Shown piece by piece: positions 47,787 through 59,640 of a stretch of 64,000 nucleotides of DNA (positions within the stretch are counted from its first letter, which is position 1; each line of letters begins with the position of its first letter). Made by a program: the position numbers and the translations under genes. The stretch lies in the NCBI RefSeq assembly GCF_016086655.4, contig NC_052138.2, forward strand, positions 36,281,403 to 36,345,402, in the 5' to 3' direction. Under the pieces are notes generated by a model. It was not told the origin of the DNA, did no database searches, and saw only the letters and a list, made by a program, of their open reading frames with translations. The stretch is from Lepeophtheirus salmonis. Taxonomy: Eukaryota > Arthropoda > Copepoda > Siphonostomatoida > Caligidae.

Positions 47787-48088
47787 TTATTGAATAAAAT
47801 CAACTCCAGCCTTAATTGCAGTCTCTATACGAGACGGAAAGGACGAGCAGGCCTTCACCACATGGTACATTGGTAACTCCTGGAATTTCTTCTTGATTGT
47901 TTTTTGGTGGGGCATGGAGCTGAGTCTTTTAAAGGTCTCAAATGTCCTCCTAGCCTTGCAAACAAACGTGAAATAGAGTCTCAGATTTCGATGAATTGTT
48001 ATATTGTCGCCACCCCCGGAGTGGATTCCAAAAGGGGCTCTGTACCTTTTCAAATATTTGGGACAACCAATTTGTCAATTGATTCCAT
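47787..48088 (-). pseudogene. Tc1-like transposase, N- and C-terminus fused
   Basis: The start ATG is at 48086-48088 (MESIDKLVVPKI, same start as at 41416). After one frameshift it reads GGDNITIHRNLRLYFTFVCK, ARRTFETFKR (HTH). It then passes straight into PHQKTIKKKFQELPMYHVVK, ACSSFPSRIETAIKAGVDFI and the stop at 47787. The entire DDE core (all three acidic residues) is deleted. The last ~88 codons remain open, so a short DNA-binding-like peptide is theoretically encodable. Confidence 0.8.
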
Positions 48089-48135
48089 TTCTGGTACAGG
48101 TTAGAACAACAAAGCACGCCAAAGTAGCACGCCAT

Positions 48136-48689
48136 ATATACCTTGCATAACTCTGTATATTTATGAATATTTTTGTGTTGGTTTTTTTTTTAAATTATAG
48201 AAAAGGGAAAAGTAAAAATGGGTACATTTTTAAATGTGCGACGATACAATGGTACAAGTTCTAATTTATATACTTTTGCATCTTCACACTCTTAAAAATG
48301 TGCAATTTTTGACTTCTTTAATAAAATATTATATACGCATGGCACACATGTAAAAACTTTTTTATTTTGTCAAAATCGTTTCCAAAATTTTTTGAATGCT
48401 GTTAGATACTCTTTGATGTCTACATTTATCGGGCCTTTTTTGAGGAAACCGGTATTTTATGTGATATTTTCCATTAAGACATAAAGCCAAAAAAATACGT
48501 TGAAGCTGCAATAATTTTACAACAACTCAAGGCTTGCAAAATGTTTATACAATTAAAAGTGTAGTACTGTACTATTACTAAATGATTTTAAAGTTTTCAT
48601 TATTCTATTGGGGAATTTATATTTGATTAAGATTCGTGTGTGTGCTTTCTATATGAAATTAGTTACTTTTATTAACAAGTAACTTTTTT
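48136..48689. other. AT-rich stretch
   Basis: Nothing recognised. Confidence 0.4.
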
Positions 48690-48930
48690 ATCAAAGTCAA
48701 AGTTCTTTTCTGTCACTACGACCAAGATAAAAGGCGGCTAGGCGTCCAAAAAATGTGCTGCTTAAGTACACAGTACAGTATCGAACGCAACAGCAAAGCA
48801 GTGGTTCTAACGATTCTGTTCTGGTAATATGGACCTCGAAAATGTCGATAAAATAATGGAAAATGTCGGGTTGGACGGGCATGTGAGCACTTATTCCATG
48901 CCCATGAACTGAAGAATTGCCAGTTCAGGA
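48690..48930 (-). repeat. Dispersed repeat R2, copy 2
   Basis: The minus strand matches 34190-34370 at roughly 85% by eye over ~150 bases, with a 16-base insertion (CCGACATTTTCC region). The open frame 48697-48882 reads EVHITRTESLEPLLCC. Family unknown. Confidence 0.6.
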
Positions 48931-49459
48931 CTTTTCAACCTATTTGTTAAATGTAATAGGTTATACTTATTTTTCATATAAACTTTTAGTTATGAGTAAT
49001 AATTAATTAATTAGAATGATATTTATGGGTAGGTATACTTATTTGCCAATAACAGTCAGTGGAGATGAAGGACTCGAATTAAAGAAAGAGCGGATGGAAT
49101 AAAGAATGAAACAGAGCGTGTTATCTTGTAGATGTCTTTTACAGAAATATTTATAATACATTTTTTTAAAGAATAAAGAAGAAAAAAGAGGATGGAGAAA
49201 AAAAAGATTGAAGAAATCTTTTTCCTTTTTGAAAAAATTAGAACGTAAAAGAAACTCATAGATAGAATATTAAGTATCTCAAACTTGATTATCGTCAAAA
49301 ATAACATCTCCTTAGGAAGAGACCCTCAGGACTTAATGAATCATCAAAGTCAGAGGGGGCTTTTTGAATAACATTACACTATATAATACCCTATATTTAT
49401 TTAGAAGAAAAAGAATCTTTCGATCACTGAATCGGAATTGAAATATATTTACTTAGCAT
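48931..49459. other. AT-rich stretch
   Basis: The minus frame 49056-49307 is hydrophobic AT noise. No gene. Confidence 0.4.
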
Positions 49460-49461
49460 TA

Positions 49462-50150
49462 GAGAATGGTTCATTGAAATATGAACACTTACAGATTCAA
49501 TAATAAATGAAGGTGGAGTAATTGACATTTGTTTCATATTTCGATATATTAAATCATAAACCATTAGTTACAAAATAAAACAAACCTGATCTTTTGAGCT
49601 TACGTTCAAGTCTAGGAAATGACACTTGAACGTGATCGACGAATTTTTATCCGTGCACTTCAAGCAGTTAGGCGTCTTCAGGACGTTCGCAAGTCCAAAA
49701 CGTTGGAGAGGAAAAGGCATCTGTCAAAAAGGCCCAACTGGAGCCAGAGGAGTTAAAGAAAACAGATCCGGCTAATTCCTTCAAGTCCATGAGGGTTCAT
49801 GCAATCGAATTTGCGGTTTTACATCAGACTGTCCCAAGAGCTACTAAAAAGGGTGTAGAAAGAGGCTTTTGTGGAGAGACCACTTTTGACACTAGCAATG
49901 AAATAAATCTATCTCTGCCATTACTAGACTTTTGCATGAGTCTTCTGAGTTATTTGGAACTTTTTTTGACACACAGAGGGTGACAGGCCTTCTGCCACCA
50001 CCTGGAAGCCACCATTACCGCTAAGGACAGCTACATTAATTATTAAGAGAGCTCATACACACATCTATTTATTGTATTAATTTTGTTGAAATTATATTGC
50101 TCATTGATAAATTATATCTTGTAGTGTTTAGATTTTAATGGACAACTCGT
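49462..50150 (+). mobile_element. Gutted Tc1-like element, six-copy family, copy D
   Basis: The left end GAGAATGGTTCATTGAAATA follows TA. The right end, read inward, is ACGAGTTGTCCATTAAAATC. The transposase start ATG at 49619 gives MTLERDRRIFIRALQAVRRL, SKTLERKRHLSKRPN, LLKRV-type sequence, then FVERPLLTLAMK. A short ELFLTH segment ends the N-terminal part. The frame then breaks and only a scrap of C-terminus remains (ATWKPPLPLRTATLIN-like, stop 50044-50046). The deletion is larger than in A, C, E and F. Confidence 0.78.
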
Positions 50151-50357
50151 TTAAATTGTTTTATAATATGTTTGTCATTCAAAAGCTAGCGGATAGAAAG
50201 TAGTTTTAGGATCAGTATTTGAAAACTGGTAAACATCCGTATTAATAAAGCAAAGTTTGCCTTTTTGTCTAGAGAAGCATAATTTTTGCGTGTGCAACTT
50301 ATAACTGCGTGAATATTTTATCTGAAAAATAAAAGTCTTGCAAGGAGAGTGTGTAGG

Positions 50358-50445
50358 TAAATATGGAGCGTCAGAGCCAATGGGCAATGCACGCAGAGAA
50401 ATTATTCTTTTGAACTCAATATGCCCTAGGTTCGAGCATCACTCA
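50358..50445 (+). other. tRNA-like remnant (possible tRNA-derived SINE)
   Basis: GAGCCAATGGGCAATGCACG resembles a box A/D-arm, and GGTTCGAGCATC, ~60 bases on, resembles box B. The stems do not pair well and no intact tRNA can be drawn. It is a decayed tRNA-derived repeat or coincidence. Confidence 0.22.
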
Positions 50446-52975
50446 GTCCTATATAAATGAAATATATATTGTGTTTATGGAATTCACTGACCATTCCTAA
50501 GTCAGACGGGGTATATTTAATACTACAATGTTTACTTATACTGAATTAGATGAACTCCATCCAACCAATTAAAGGATTATCAGGAAAAAAAGGCTCAGCG
50601 TGTCATATTCAAAAAGAAAAGAAAAGGGGAGTTCATATTTATGTTATTAGATTATAGTATTTTTTGTGTGTGTGTGTGTCGATATCAAATAACTTCAAGT
50701 CATACCGGAAGTATATCAAGAAACTAGCTTTCAAAAGCTACGCATACACTAAACATGGAGTACATACTAATTTTTTTTTTTTTTTTTGCTAACTTATGGG
50801 TATTTTTGTATTAGAAGAAATGAAAAAGAGAATTGAATTAAAACAATCGTATAGTTATTGTCTTTACGAATTGAAATTACTATATAATAGTTATTATTGA
50901 TCTATTGATATTAAATAAATAGATTAACTAAAAATATATATTAATTTTCTGGAGACATTCATTACGCGATTGTTTAGTTGATTTTGTTTTTGTTTTTACT
51001 GGCAGTTGCAGTAAGATATAATGCCTTATCCCTGAAAATACCTTCACTCGGAAACGGCAATTCTTGGACAATGGCTCGGAGAAACACAAAATACTTTCCA
51101 ACTCTCTCTTGGCAATACAGTAAAATTAGAAGGATTTTTTCTTTTTCAATTAACAAACCTATTTAGTCCGTTTTATGTTTTCGACTAGTTGGTTGTTATT
51201 TTTTTTTTTTTTTTTTTTTCATGTCTCTCCAAAATTTCAATTTTACATTGTGATATGAATTATATTCTATTTTTACAAACTACTTGACTTTTGTATTTAT
51301 CCCAATTTTAATTTTAAATGTATTTAAATCTACATAACCTCGTATTTTGATGTAAGTTCAATCCGGAAACTAAAAATTTAAACATAATGTGTATTCATGT
51401 ATTTGTCTTTACGCATTAGCTTCGGTTTTATGTATTAACATATTAATGTACAGTGAATAAAACAAATAATTATTAATTTATCTCTGCCATTTCATGAATC
51501 TTCAACCCTAAAAAACAAGCCTTAAATAGAGTTCATGTTCCGCGTACAGTGGGACCATATGACAATTGCATGGGATTCAATCCCATTATACAAATGTTTA
51601 CATCTAACTAAAAATATTAGTTAAGATTAAAATAGATGACACATTGAGTCTATTTTATAATGAAGGTTGACTCATGGCACACTCATAAATGTATCCACTT
51701 GAATTTCAAATACAGTAACTTCCTAACTGAGTGCTTGTTTTCATATGTGTTTTTATAAATTTATTGGACGTGTGGATATTGAAAAGTAGTTTATTTTCGT
51801 TGGAAAAGTATTGCTCGAAACAGAAATAACGTTCATATAAAAACTTGTACAAACTATTTTGAACGTCGTGTAGTAACTTTTGAAAATACATCAAGGATAT
51901 TATTGAAGGAACTTTTTATATTTTGATCTATTAAATCAAATTTTCTTCGTTTTGTATATATATTAAAAAGGTTTTCCTGAAAGAAAAATTTAATTGTTTA
52001 AAAAATAATTGCTTAAAAAGTAAAACTTGTCGATGAAGAACATATTCTTTCAAAAGTTTTTTTTCTTTTGATAAGTTTTTTTTTTTTTTTTTTTTTTTTG
52101 CGTAAACAAACAACTTTTATTCTCGCAAAATCTCCCATTTATTAAAGGATTGTATAAAAAATATAAAAACACGCTATGATATGACCTAAAAATGAGAATT
52201 GTTCTTTTAAAGTAATAAAGAGAAGGTTGGGTGAGAAAATAATAGATATTTCATACAATTTCAAAGAGTTAAAGCTTCTGGATAATGTATATTTTATTTC
52301 AAGGAATATGAAGGAACAAGGGTTACATAAAAATAAAAATAAAACTCTTCCATGATCATAGAAGGAAGAAGCCTAAAGATATTCAAAAAGTCATAAATCT
52401 TAAGCTTATGGAGAAAAAAATATAAAAATATATGTGTATTTCCAGGATTTGATAAAAGTAAAAACGAAAGAATATAATAGAAGACGAGGGAGAGAAAAGA
52501 AGCAGAATAATAAAAGTAAGGCCTTTCGTGATGATCTATTAAATGTGTTTAACCATTTTCATATTTAAATCTAATTTTTCTCCGGGATTTTTGAAGATAA
52601 GGAATATCGAAATTACTATTATTTTATGTTAAAACCAAGGGGTGTTTTTTGTACGTGGGCAATAATAGTTGGAACTGAGCAGAGTATAGATATTTACTAT
52701 CTATTTATATATCTATATATATTCTGGAATGGATCTTTACTTTATCAGCATTGATGGTATATAGTGTTTGTCTAAAGTCCCAATCATAATTGCGTGTGTT
52801 TTTATTTAGGACCAAGCACAGCTTTCCAGTCCAGACTGGTCCCATCCAATACAGTCAAGATCCAATTTTCCTCGTGACGGCATTGCTGGTATTTTTCTTT
52901 TTTAAATCATTCCTTTATATAATAACCCATGGTAGAAAAGTGCTGGACTGAACAAAAAAAACACACACACACTCA
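50446..52975. other. AT-rich stretch with homopolymers and microsatellites
   Basis: (GT)n near 50665-50680, T runs near 50770, 51200 and 52080-52100, (AC)n at 52962-52974. 52800-52865 has GGACC/CCAGTCC words like the GGTCC repeat. No coding region is supported. Confidence 0.4.
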
Positions 52976-53626
52976 ATTAGTTACAGAACAAAAGAAACCT
53001 GGGCTCTCTATCTGACGTAAAAGTAGAGAAAATGAACCATGAACAGATCGACGATATTCCATTCGCGCATTCTAAGCAGTTTGAAATCTCCAGGACAACT
53101 GCCTATGCGTCAGCAAGTCCAAAACGTTGGAGAGGAAGAAAGGCTCTGTCAATAAGACACAACTATACCCAGAGGAGTAAAAGAAAACAGCCCAGGGCAA
53201 TCCTCTCAAGGTCATGAGCGCCTATACAAGAAAGGCCACTTTTGACATCAGCAATGACGGAACCCCATCTCATCTTTTGCAAGACTCTTTTGGACACCCT
53301 ACAGCCCCCTCGACTTCACTTTTTGTGTACATGTCAAGAGAAAGGCTTGTAGTTTTCGTTACCTAAACACAGAGGCCCTCAAAGCTACTGTCAGCCAGAA
53401 GTGGAACGCCAAAACAGAGGACTACATCTGCAACAGGTGACAAGTCTTGTACAGTCGCATGGAAGCTATTAATACGTCTAAGGACGGCTACATTAATTTA
53501 TTAAGAGAGCTCCGAAACACATCTATTTATTGTATAAATTTTGTTGAAATTCTATGGTTAATTCATAAATTATACATGGTTGAAGTATAAAATCCAAAGT
53601 GATCATATTATACTACACCACTCGGC
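52976..53626 (+). mobile_element. Gutted Tc1-like element, six-copy family, copy E (5'-truncated)
   Basis: Homology to copies D and F begins at CAATTAGTTACAGAAC, directly after an (AC)n tract, so the left TIR is lost. The transposase start ATG at 53032 gives MNHEQIDDIPFAHSKQFEIS, SPKRWRGRKALS. The N-terminal half decays to ERPLLTSAMT. The shared junction follows (CTCTTTTGGACACCCTACAGC). The C-terminus has REKACSFRY-like, ALKATVSQKWNAKTEDYICN and ends GYIN. The right end CACCACTCGGCA (near 53625) is recognisable. Confidence 0.75.
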
Positions 53627-54109
53627 ATTAGATGTAACTAACTCTGTTTATAAGATCTTGTATTATTTTTTTTCAAAAAAGAGGTGTTGAGAAAAAAATA
53701 CATTTGGTTTGACTATTACATAATAATTCTTTCAGAATGGTAGTTTTGTAATCTTTTATATCCAAGTTATGAAGCCCAATTAATTCATAGAATTGTTTAA
53801 TAAAAGGATTTTCTTTAAATGCTCTTATTATTTACTCCGATAAGATAATTATTTTTCCTAGAATTACGCATTACTTAATTAATTCAATAAGTTTTACTCT
53901 ATAATATGTATGTGCCTTTTCCTTCTTAGAAATCATGGCATACTGAAGTGATTATTTCTTTATAAAAACTCTCAAAAAGTGGCAACAAGACGTTTGAAAT
54001 AATAATGAAACAAAAAAAACACATGTAACTATGTGAATTAAGTTTACTCCTTCTCGATCAAAAATACTAGTGAATCATAGTTGGAGTTGTAAATCTTAAG
54101 CGTTCTTTG
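53627..54109. other. AT-rich stretch
   Basis: Nothing recognised. Confidence 0.4.
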
Positions 54110-54469
54110 CGTACAAGATGTTTGTTATTCGGAACTTGAACGGTGTTTATTTTTATTTTCTAGAGCTGTTATTATTATATTTCATTTTTGAGGAGAGAAC
54201 ATCTAAGTGTAAAGTGTAACCATTAATTTTATTGCACATGAATGATGGAGAGTAACGCTGAAGTGTACGTCCTGGTTGGCCTCATAGTAGAATCGAGGAT
54301 CAAACGCTGAGTATTTCCCGCATATTTTCATGTTAATCTTCGATGTTTTTTTTACATAGCAACAATGCTTACGATTGGCAACCTTAATTATACTTTTGTA
54401 AAGCACGGAGAGAATAAAGTTGTTATTTTTATCTACAAAAATAACATCCCTTATATTGGCAAGAGACAA
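54110..54469 (-). repeat. Dispersed repeat R1, copy 3, with an 88-codon frame
   Basis: GAACATCTAAGTGTAAAGTG and GAATCGAGGATCAAACGCTGAG match copy 1 at 32570. On the minus strand 54203-54469 is open, ending AFDPRFYYEANQDVHFSVTL, HHSCAIKLMVTLYT. Copy 1 has the parallel QFDIRSKKDLHLTLL...LLLYV at the same place. This suggests a common protein-coding ancestor that I cannot name. Confidence 0.5.
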
Positions 54470-55984
54470 GCAATGAACTTAGAGCAGTGAACCCCTTTAA
54501 AACCGTTAGAATTCAAGGTGATACATTTTTTTACCCCCAGAGTCGAACTAACAGTTTCTTTTGTAATAGGAAAATAGAAATGACAAACTCTAAATATTAT
54601 CCCACAACTATAAAAATTTGTAATCTCGAGGAAAAAAATTTAACTACCAGATGGTTAAACAGGAACTCATTTTCATTTACTACAAAAAATGAAGAAAAAA
54701 ATGTAATTATAACTGAGGTACAATATATTATCTAGAAATTAGGAACCACTAACTTACTCTGAATCTTAACTATTTAGTATTTTAAGTAAATTAACGGATT
54801 TTTTATTTATTTATTTATAGTGTCATACTCAAACAAGAGAAAATATGAATCAGAGCAAAACTTGTTATATTGAAATGGCATTATGTTGTATAGGAATTAT
54901 AATTGATTTACCATGTTTGGTGAAAATAGTTGGTGTGATAAACTCTAGTCATAATATTTCAATATACACCAAATCAATGATTTAGAAAACAATTAGGATG
55001 ATGTAGATGGATTTGTTCTACATAGAAACCGGATATATGGACCAGAGTCCACTCATGATTCATGGAGTTGATATCTGTCTGGGGCATTGGTATATCCATC
55101 TCTTTTGAAAAAGTACCTCACTCGATGGATATTATCCCCTTTAATGGAATAATTATTCATTGTGCAGATATCCTTTAAACATCCAAATCTATTTCTTTAT
55201 CAACCATTGGCTCAAATACACATCAAACGCTTTATATCTTGTATAAGATCATTGTATACTTCTGTAAAAACTTAGAAGTTTGATAAAAAGAAAAATACTT
55301 CAACGAAATACCCCAGTGAGGAACAAAGAAATATTTCATTCTTTATCCACAGTTCCTTCTTTCAAACTCTTGAAATCTATTGTTTCCTAAGTATATTTGC
55401 TATCCTATTCTAAAACAAAAAATATTTCATTGATTTGAGTCCTTTACTGTCATTGATGAACATGACCAACAAACAACTCATATCTATAATACAGAATCTA
55501 TTTATAAGGAGGAATTGTTATTGTAGTTTGAGACACTTCAAGAAACAAATCTGAAACTATGAAAGATAGATTGATTCTCTCTACTAGCAATCTTTATCAA
55601 AAAGCCGAAAAAAAATACTCCAAAGCTGTTTTAAACCCTCGGTGTTGAAGATAGGTATAAATTATTTTTTATATATTTTAAAGCCAAATGTTTAAAAATT
55701 CTAAAACCATTTTTAAAATGTCTGCAATCTACCTTTAACTCAAGTTATCTTTGTTTACAGTGGAAAAGAGGTGTTTTTTTATTCAGAGGCTCATAGCTTC
55801 AAGACAAATTGTATGAAGCAGATATTTTAAAAATGGTTTTATAATTTTTTTAACATTCGAATTTGAAATATATTAACATAATTTATCTTTATCTTCAACA
55901 CTGAGGGCTTTAAACAACTTTGAACTTTAAAAATAGCCAAAAATGACAAAAAATGTTTTGTATTTTTAAGAAGAAATAAGGCCA
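54470..55984. other. AT-rich stretch
   Basis: The plus frame 54487-54735 (82 codons) is Asn/Thr/Lys-rich and unassigned. No gene supported. Confidence 0.35.
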
Positions 55985-55986
55985 TA

Positions 55987-56884
55987 CGATAAATTGGAAC
56001 TATCTTAAAATTCAACCAGCTTGATAAAAGTGGAATTTGGAGTGTATTTGTTAATATGAAAAAGTTAGACATGATATTAAACAATAAATTTATTCAACAT
56101 GTCCTCCCTCAGCAGCCACCATCTTCTCCATCCTGCCCCTAAAGGATTTGCATACCTTGATGACTTCCGCGGAATCGACAGCATTCCACTCCCTCGTAAT
56201 GGAGCCCGGTAACTTTGTGGGGAAGACCGTAGGGACCTCTTCTTTCTCCTTGGCAAGCCACCTATCATTCTGGACGTTGTAGCTTCTGTTGACAGTCCAG
56301 TTCTTCTCGTCGGAGAAGAAGATGATTCTTCCTCTATGGCTCTTCAGGTCATTGAGGAGACACTTACACTTTGGTGAGCCTGGTGGCCTTCACGGATGCC
56401 ATGAGGATGTGTTGTTTGGCCATTCGATATGACCTGTACCCGAAGTCCTCATTCACAGCCTTGGAGACCAGCTGCTTGCTCACTCCACGGTTCTTGGCCA
56501 ACCTGGACAAGGAAGTCCCCGGCAAAGCCTTGATGGACTTCCGGAGGCCTTCAAGGAAGCGGGGAGTGCGGATTAGATCACTTCTCATGTTGTGGGACTT
56601 GCGGCAGACCTTCCCCTCAACCTCCCAGGCATTGAAGACCCGGTACACCGTGGTCTTGGGGTAGTTAAGAAGCTTGTAGATAGCAGAGGGCTTGTGTCTC
56701 GCGCGAGCCAATTCGAGGATGGCGTCTCTCTTTGCTTGTTCCATGTTGACTATTGTTTGTTGTCAAAACAATTGTGGTGGAAGTTATAGTGTATTGTTCA
56801 CGCAACCTTTTAGATTAGTTTGATTTACCCCCGAATATCGACATTATGGATCTGGATGAAGTTTAAAGTAGTTCCAATTTATCG
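55987..56884 (-). mobile_element. Young gutted Tc1/mariner-type element, 898 bp
   Basis: Both ends carry CGATAAATTGGAACTA as exact 16-bp terminal inverted repeats, with similarity continuing as YYTTAAA. Both are flanked by TA (55985-55986, 56885-56886). The transposase inside has an internal deletion and one frameshift. High end identity and few lesions indicate a recent insertion. Confidence 0.92.
56090..56744 (-). pseudogene. Transposase with second and third catalytic regions deleted
   Basis: The start ATG at 56742-56744 (MEQAKRDAILELARARHKPS) leads into the HTH AIYKLLNYPKTTVYRVFNAW. The second DNA-binding half follows: SLSRLAKNRGVSKQLVSKAV, then GYRSYRMAKQHILMASVKA. A one-base insertion near 56371 causes a stop after TRLTKV. 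Past it the other frame continues CKCLLNDLKSHRGRIIFFSD, EKNWTVN, so the first catalytic Asp is intact. It reaches EEVPTVFPTKLP, then a deletion (roughly 130 residues by comparison with other copies). The tail VIKVCKSFRGRMEKMVAAEG, GHVE follows with a stop at 56090-56092. The N-terminal 126 residues are a complete paired-HTH DNA-binding domain. Confidence 0.88.
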
Positions 56885-56886
56885 TA

Positions 56887-58855
56887 TTTGTACTATGCTG
56901 TTCTTGTGCATAAAAAAAGGGAAATTTTGTTTGGTAGTGTTATTGATTAATTGAATACGATCTACAATTATTTACGATATATAGTAATCAAATGAATTTA
57001 TCTTGCACGCCTTCTGTCGTTAGTCTTATATTTATTCTTAAGTACCACACATAAAAATCCATCAATGTGTTGCAAAATAATTCCTTTCAGAATGCCATAG
57101 CGGTTACAAGACAAGGAAATCATCCACTGTAGCACTTCATTTTCTTAGTTTGTACGTTTTTTTTATTAAATATTTTCATAAATTAAAATCAACAGCCTTA
57201 TATTCATGACAACTATACATATCTTCAACATAAAATCCAAAAAGATATTTTCATAAATAATTGTAAAACTAATAGCAGAAGATCTATACTTCCATGAATG
57301 TGATAAAAAACATTGTTTTGATTTTTATATACCACTGATAGCCAGTTGAATTTTCAACTGCATGGTAAAATATTTAGTTTCTCAAGTAAATGATCATAAA
57401 GAAAAACTTTTATTAAAATTCAAACTTGAGAGTCAAAAAGGACTCAAACATTACATGGTAGGTGTACAAATGATAATATTTTATTAGAAATATTGATAAT
57501 GTTCTTAAGCATTCATAACAATTTCACTTATTTAATTATATTGCCTAATATTATTATTGATATTTAATCAACTCATAAATTTATTAAGATCTACTTCAAT
57601 GCACAATTAGATACAACACAACAAAGTTGTGTTATAGTAGCAGCTACGCCATATCGTATCTCCTTTAACAAGACTTCTCTTCCTTTAAGTTTGCGTATTC
57701 ATTGGTCCTACTAATTATTTAAATAATAAATTTGTGTTATACAAATGTTTATTTAAATTTTACTAGCTTTATTTGTTTTTATTATTATCAGTTTAATAAC
57801 GTGTTAATGTAAAATAATGGTGTACGCCCTAAAAATCCCACATGGATACACTTGTCGTATCTTTAATTTAGTATCATTAGCAATTGCCATCAAATGCGCC
57901 CTGATTAAATAATCGAAAGGGCTAGTAATTCAATATTTGAAGTAGTTATTAATTGCCTTTCCAATCTGTGTATGAGAGTGTCTTTAAGTAATGTCTAGAT
58001 GCTGGCAAAAAGTTATGTGGTTGCTATGTGCATCAAATATTTGTATTGTTATAAAAAAAATAGTGCTTTTTGGTTACTGAAGGTTTGCAATCTACTAAAA
58101 CAATGCTCTTACATCACTCTTACAATGATGTTGTCTTAACTATATCTCATCCAATAACGTTGCGTAAAATTTTTATGCAAATTAGAGTAGAAAACATTGG
58201 CTTGGAAGCATCAATGCATCATCTTTTTCAATGACACCTTGGTGATATTAGAGTAGATAGTTCAACATTTATTAGCTTTCCATAAGATCTTTGGGAATAT
58301 CATCAGGCATGGAAAGGTATTTATAAAAATTCCATCGACATGAATGATCAGATACTGTTTGTACTCAATGGTTTTTATTGCCCCACTTTTACCTATGCAA
58401 TTTGGAAGAAAATGCTACACGTAAGATAATTTTTAAAGAAGCTTCATTTATTCGAACTTCTAATTAATTTAAAGTTAAATTATCAATCACAATTTTGGAG
58501 ATTGACAGTCCTTAGGACATTTCTGTATATTTAAAAAAAAAGGGATGTGTTATAGAAGATCTCAAGCCACTTTTGGTTACATTTTTTCATGCTCAAGTGT
58601 CATAAAATCCTATTTTATATTTATTCAACAACGTCATTTATCTTGTATTTTTTTAGGTCAGAATTGACTGTCCTTCTCTGGTGGAGATTCATTACGAGTA
58701 AAATAAACCTGTCAATGTTTGCTACCGCTTATCCTACTTTTTAAAAAGATAATTGGATCCTTAGATTGTTGTTTAATAAGCAGCAAGTCGCATGTGTGAA
58801 GATTGTTCTGAAATTGAAAAATAGAAACATCATTTTCAAATTTCAGTTTGTTATA
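56887..58855. other. AT-rich stretch
   Basis: No coding region or repeat end recognised. Confidence 0.4.
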
Positions 58856-59640
58856 CTGGGTTGTTATTGAAATCTGAACACATATTAATTCAGTAATGAA
58901 TAAAAGTTGAGTTATTGAAATTCATTTATATTTCGATATATTAAAGCATGAGCAATTAGTTACAAAATAAAAAATAAAATAGCTCTCTAGTCGAGAAAAT
59001 CACATCTGAACGTGATCAAAAAACTTCCATTCGCGCACTCCAAGTAGTTGGGGGTCTCCAGATCTACCTTCAGCAAGTCCAAACGTTATATAGTAAGAAG
59101 GGATCTGTCAAAAAGGCCAAACTGTACCTGGAGATGTGAAAGAAGACTGTTCATGTCAATATCCTCAAGTCCATGAGGGCCTATGCAAAAGATATTGAGG
59201 TTTAACAGAAGAATGTCCAGAGAGCTATCTAAAAAATGTGCCTTGACACCAACAATATAAAAAAAAACTCTCTGCCGTCACAAAACTTGTTTGAATGAGT
59301 CTTTCCTGTTCTTTTGAACTCTTTTTTGACACTTTGGACCCCCTACAGCCTTGATGCTAACACTCTTGACTACTCTTTTTGGGTGCATGTAGAGGGGAAG
59401 GCCTGCGGTGTTCTTCATCCAAACACCGTGGCCCTCAAAGTCACTATCAGATAGCAATGGGATACCACGACAGAGGATTAGATCCGTAGCTGGTTCCAGG
59501 CCTTCCACAATCATTGCCTCTATGGGCGGCTACATTAATTATTAAGAGAGCTGAGATACACATCTAATGATTAATTTTGTTGAAACTCTATTGCTAATTA
59601 ATAAATGATATCATGTTGAAGTTTAAAATTCACTTAGTAC
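58856..59640 (+). mobile_element. Gutted Tc1-like element, six-copy family, copy F
   Basis: The left end CTGGGTTGTTATTGAAATCT follows TA (58854-58855). The right end is eroded (TTCACTTAGTACC). N-terminal transposase: SIRALQVVGGLQIYLQQ, KGSVKKAKLYLEM, ILKSMRAYAKDIEV. The shared junction TTGACACTTTGGACCCCCTA leads into the C-terminus DYSFWVHVEGKACGVLHPNT, VALKVTIR, GGYIN, stop 59543-59545. The subterminal TATTTCGATATATTAAA is near 58928. There is no catalytic core. Confidence 0.8.

Noticed and set aside
16557..54830. CT, GT, AC, AT and TTTA microsatellites as regulatory elements
   Set aside because: Common simple repeats with no associated gene; listed only within stretch descriptions.
56371..56789. 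Plus-strand open frames at 56371-56789
   Set aside because: They are antisense shadows of the well-supported minus-strand transposase.
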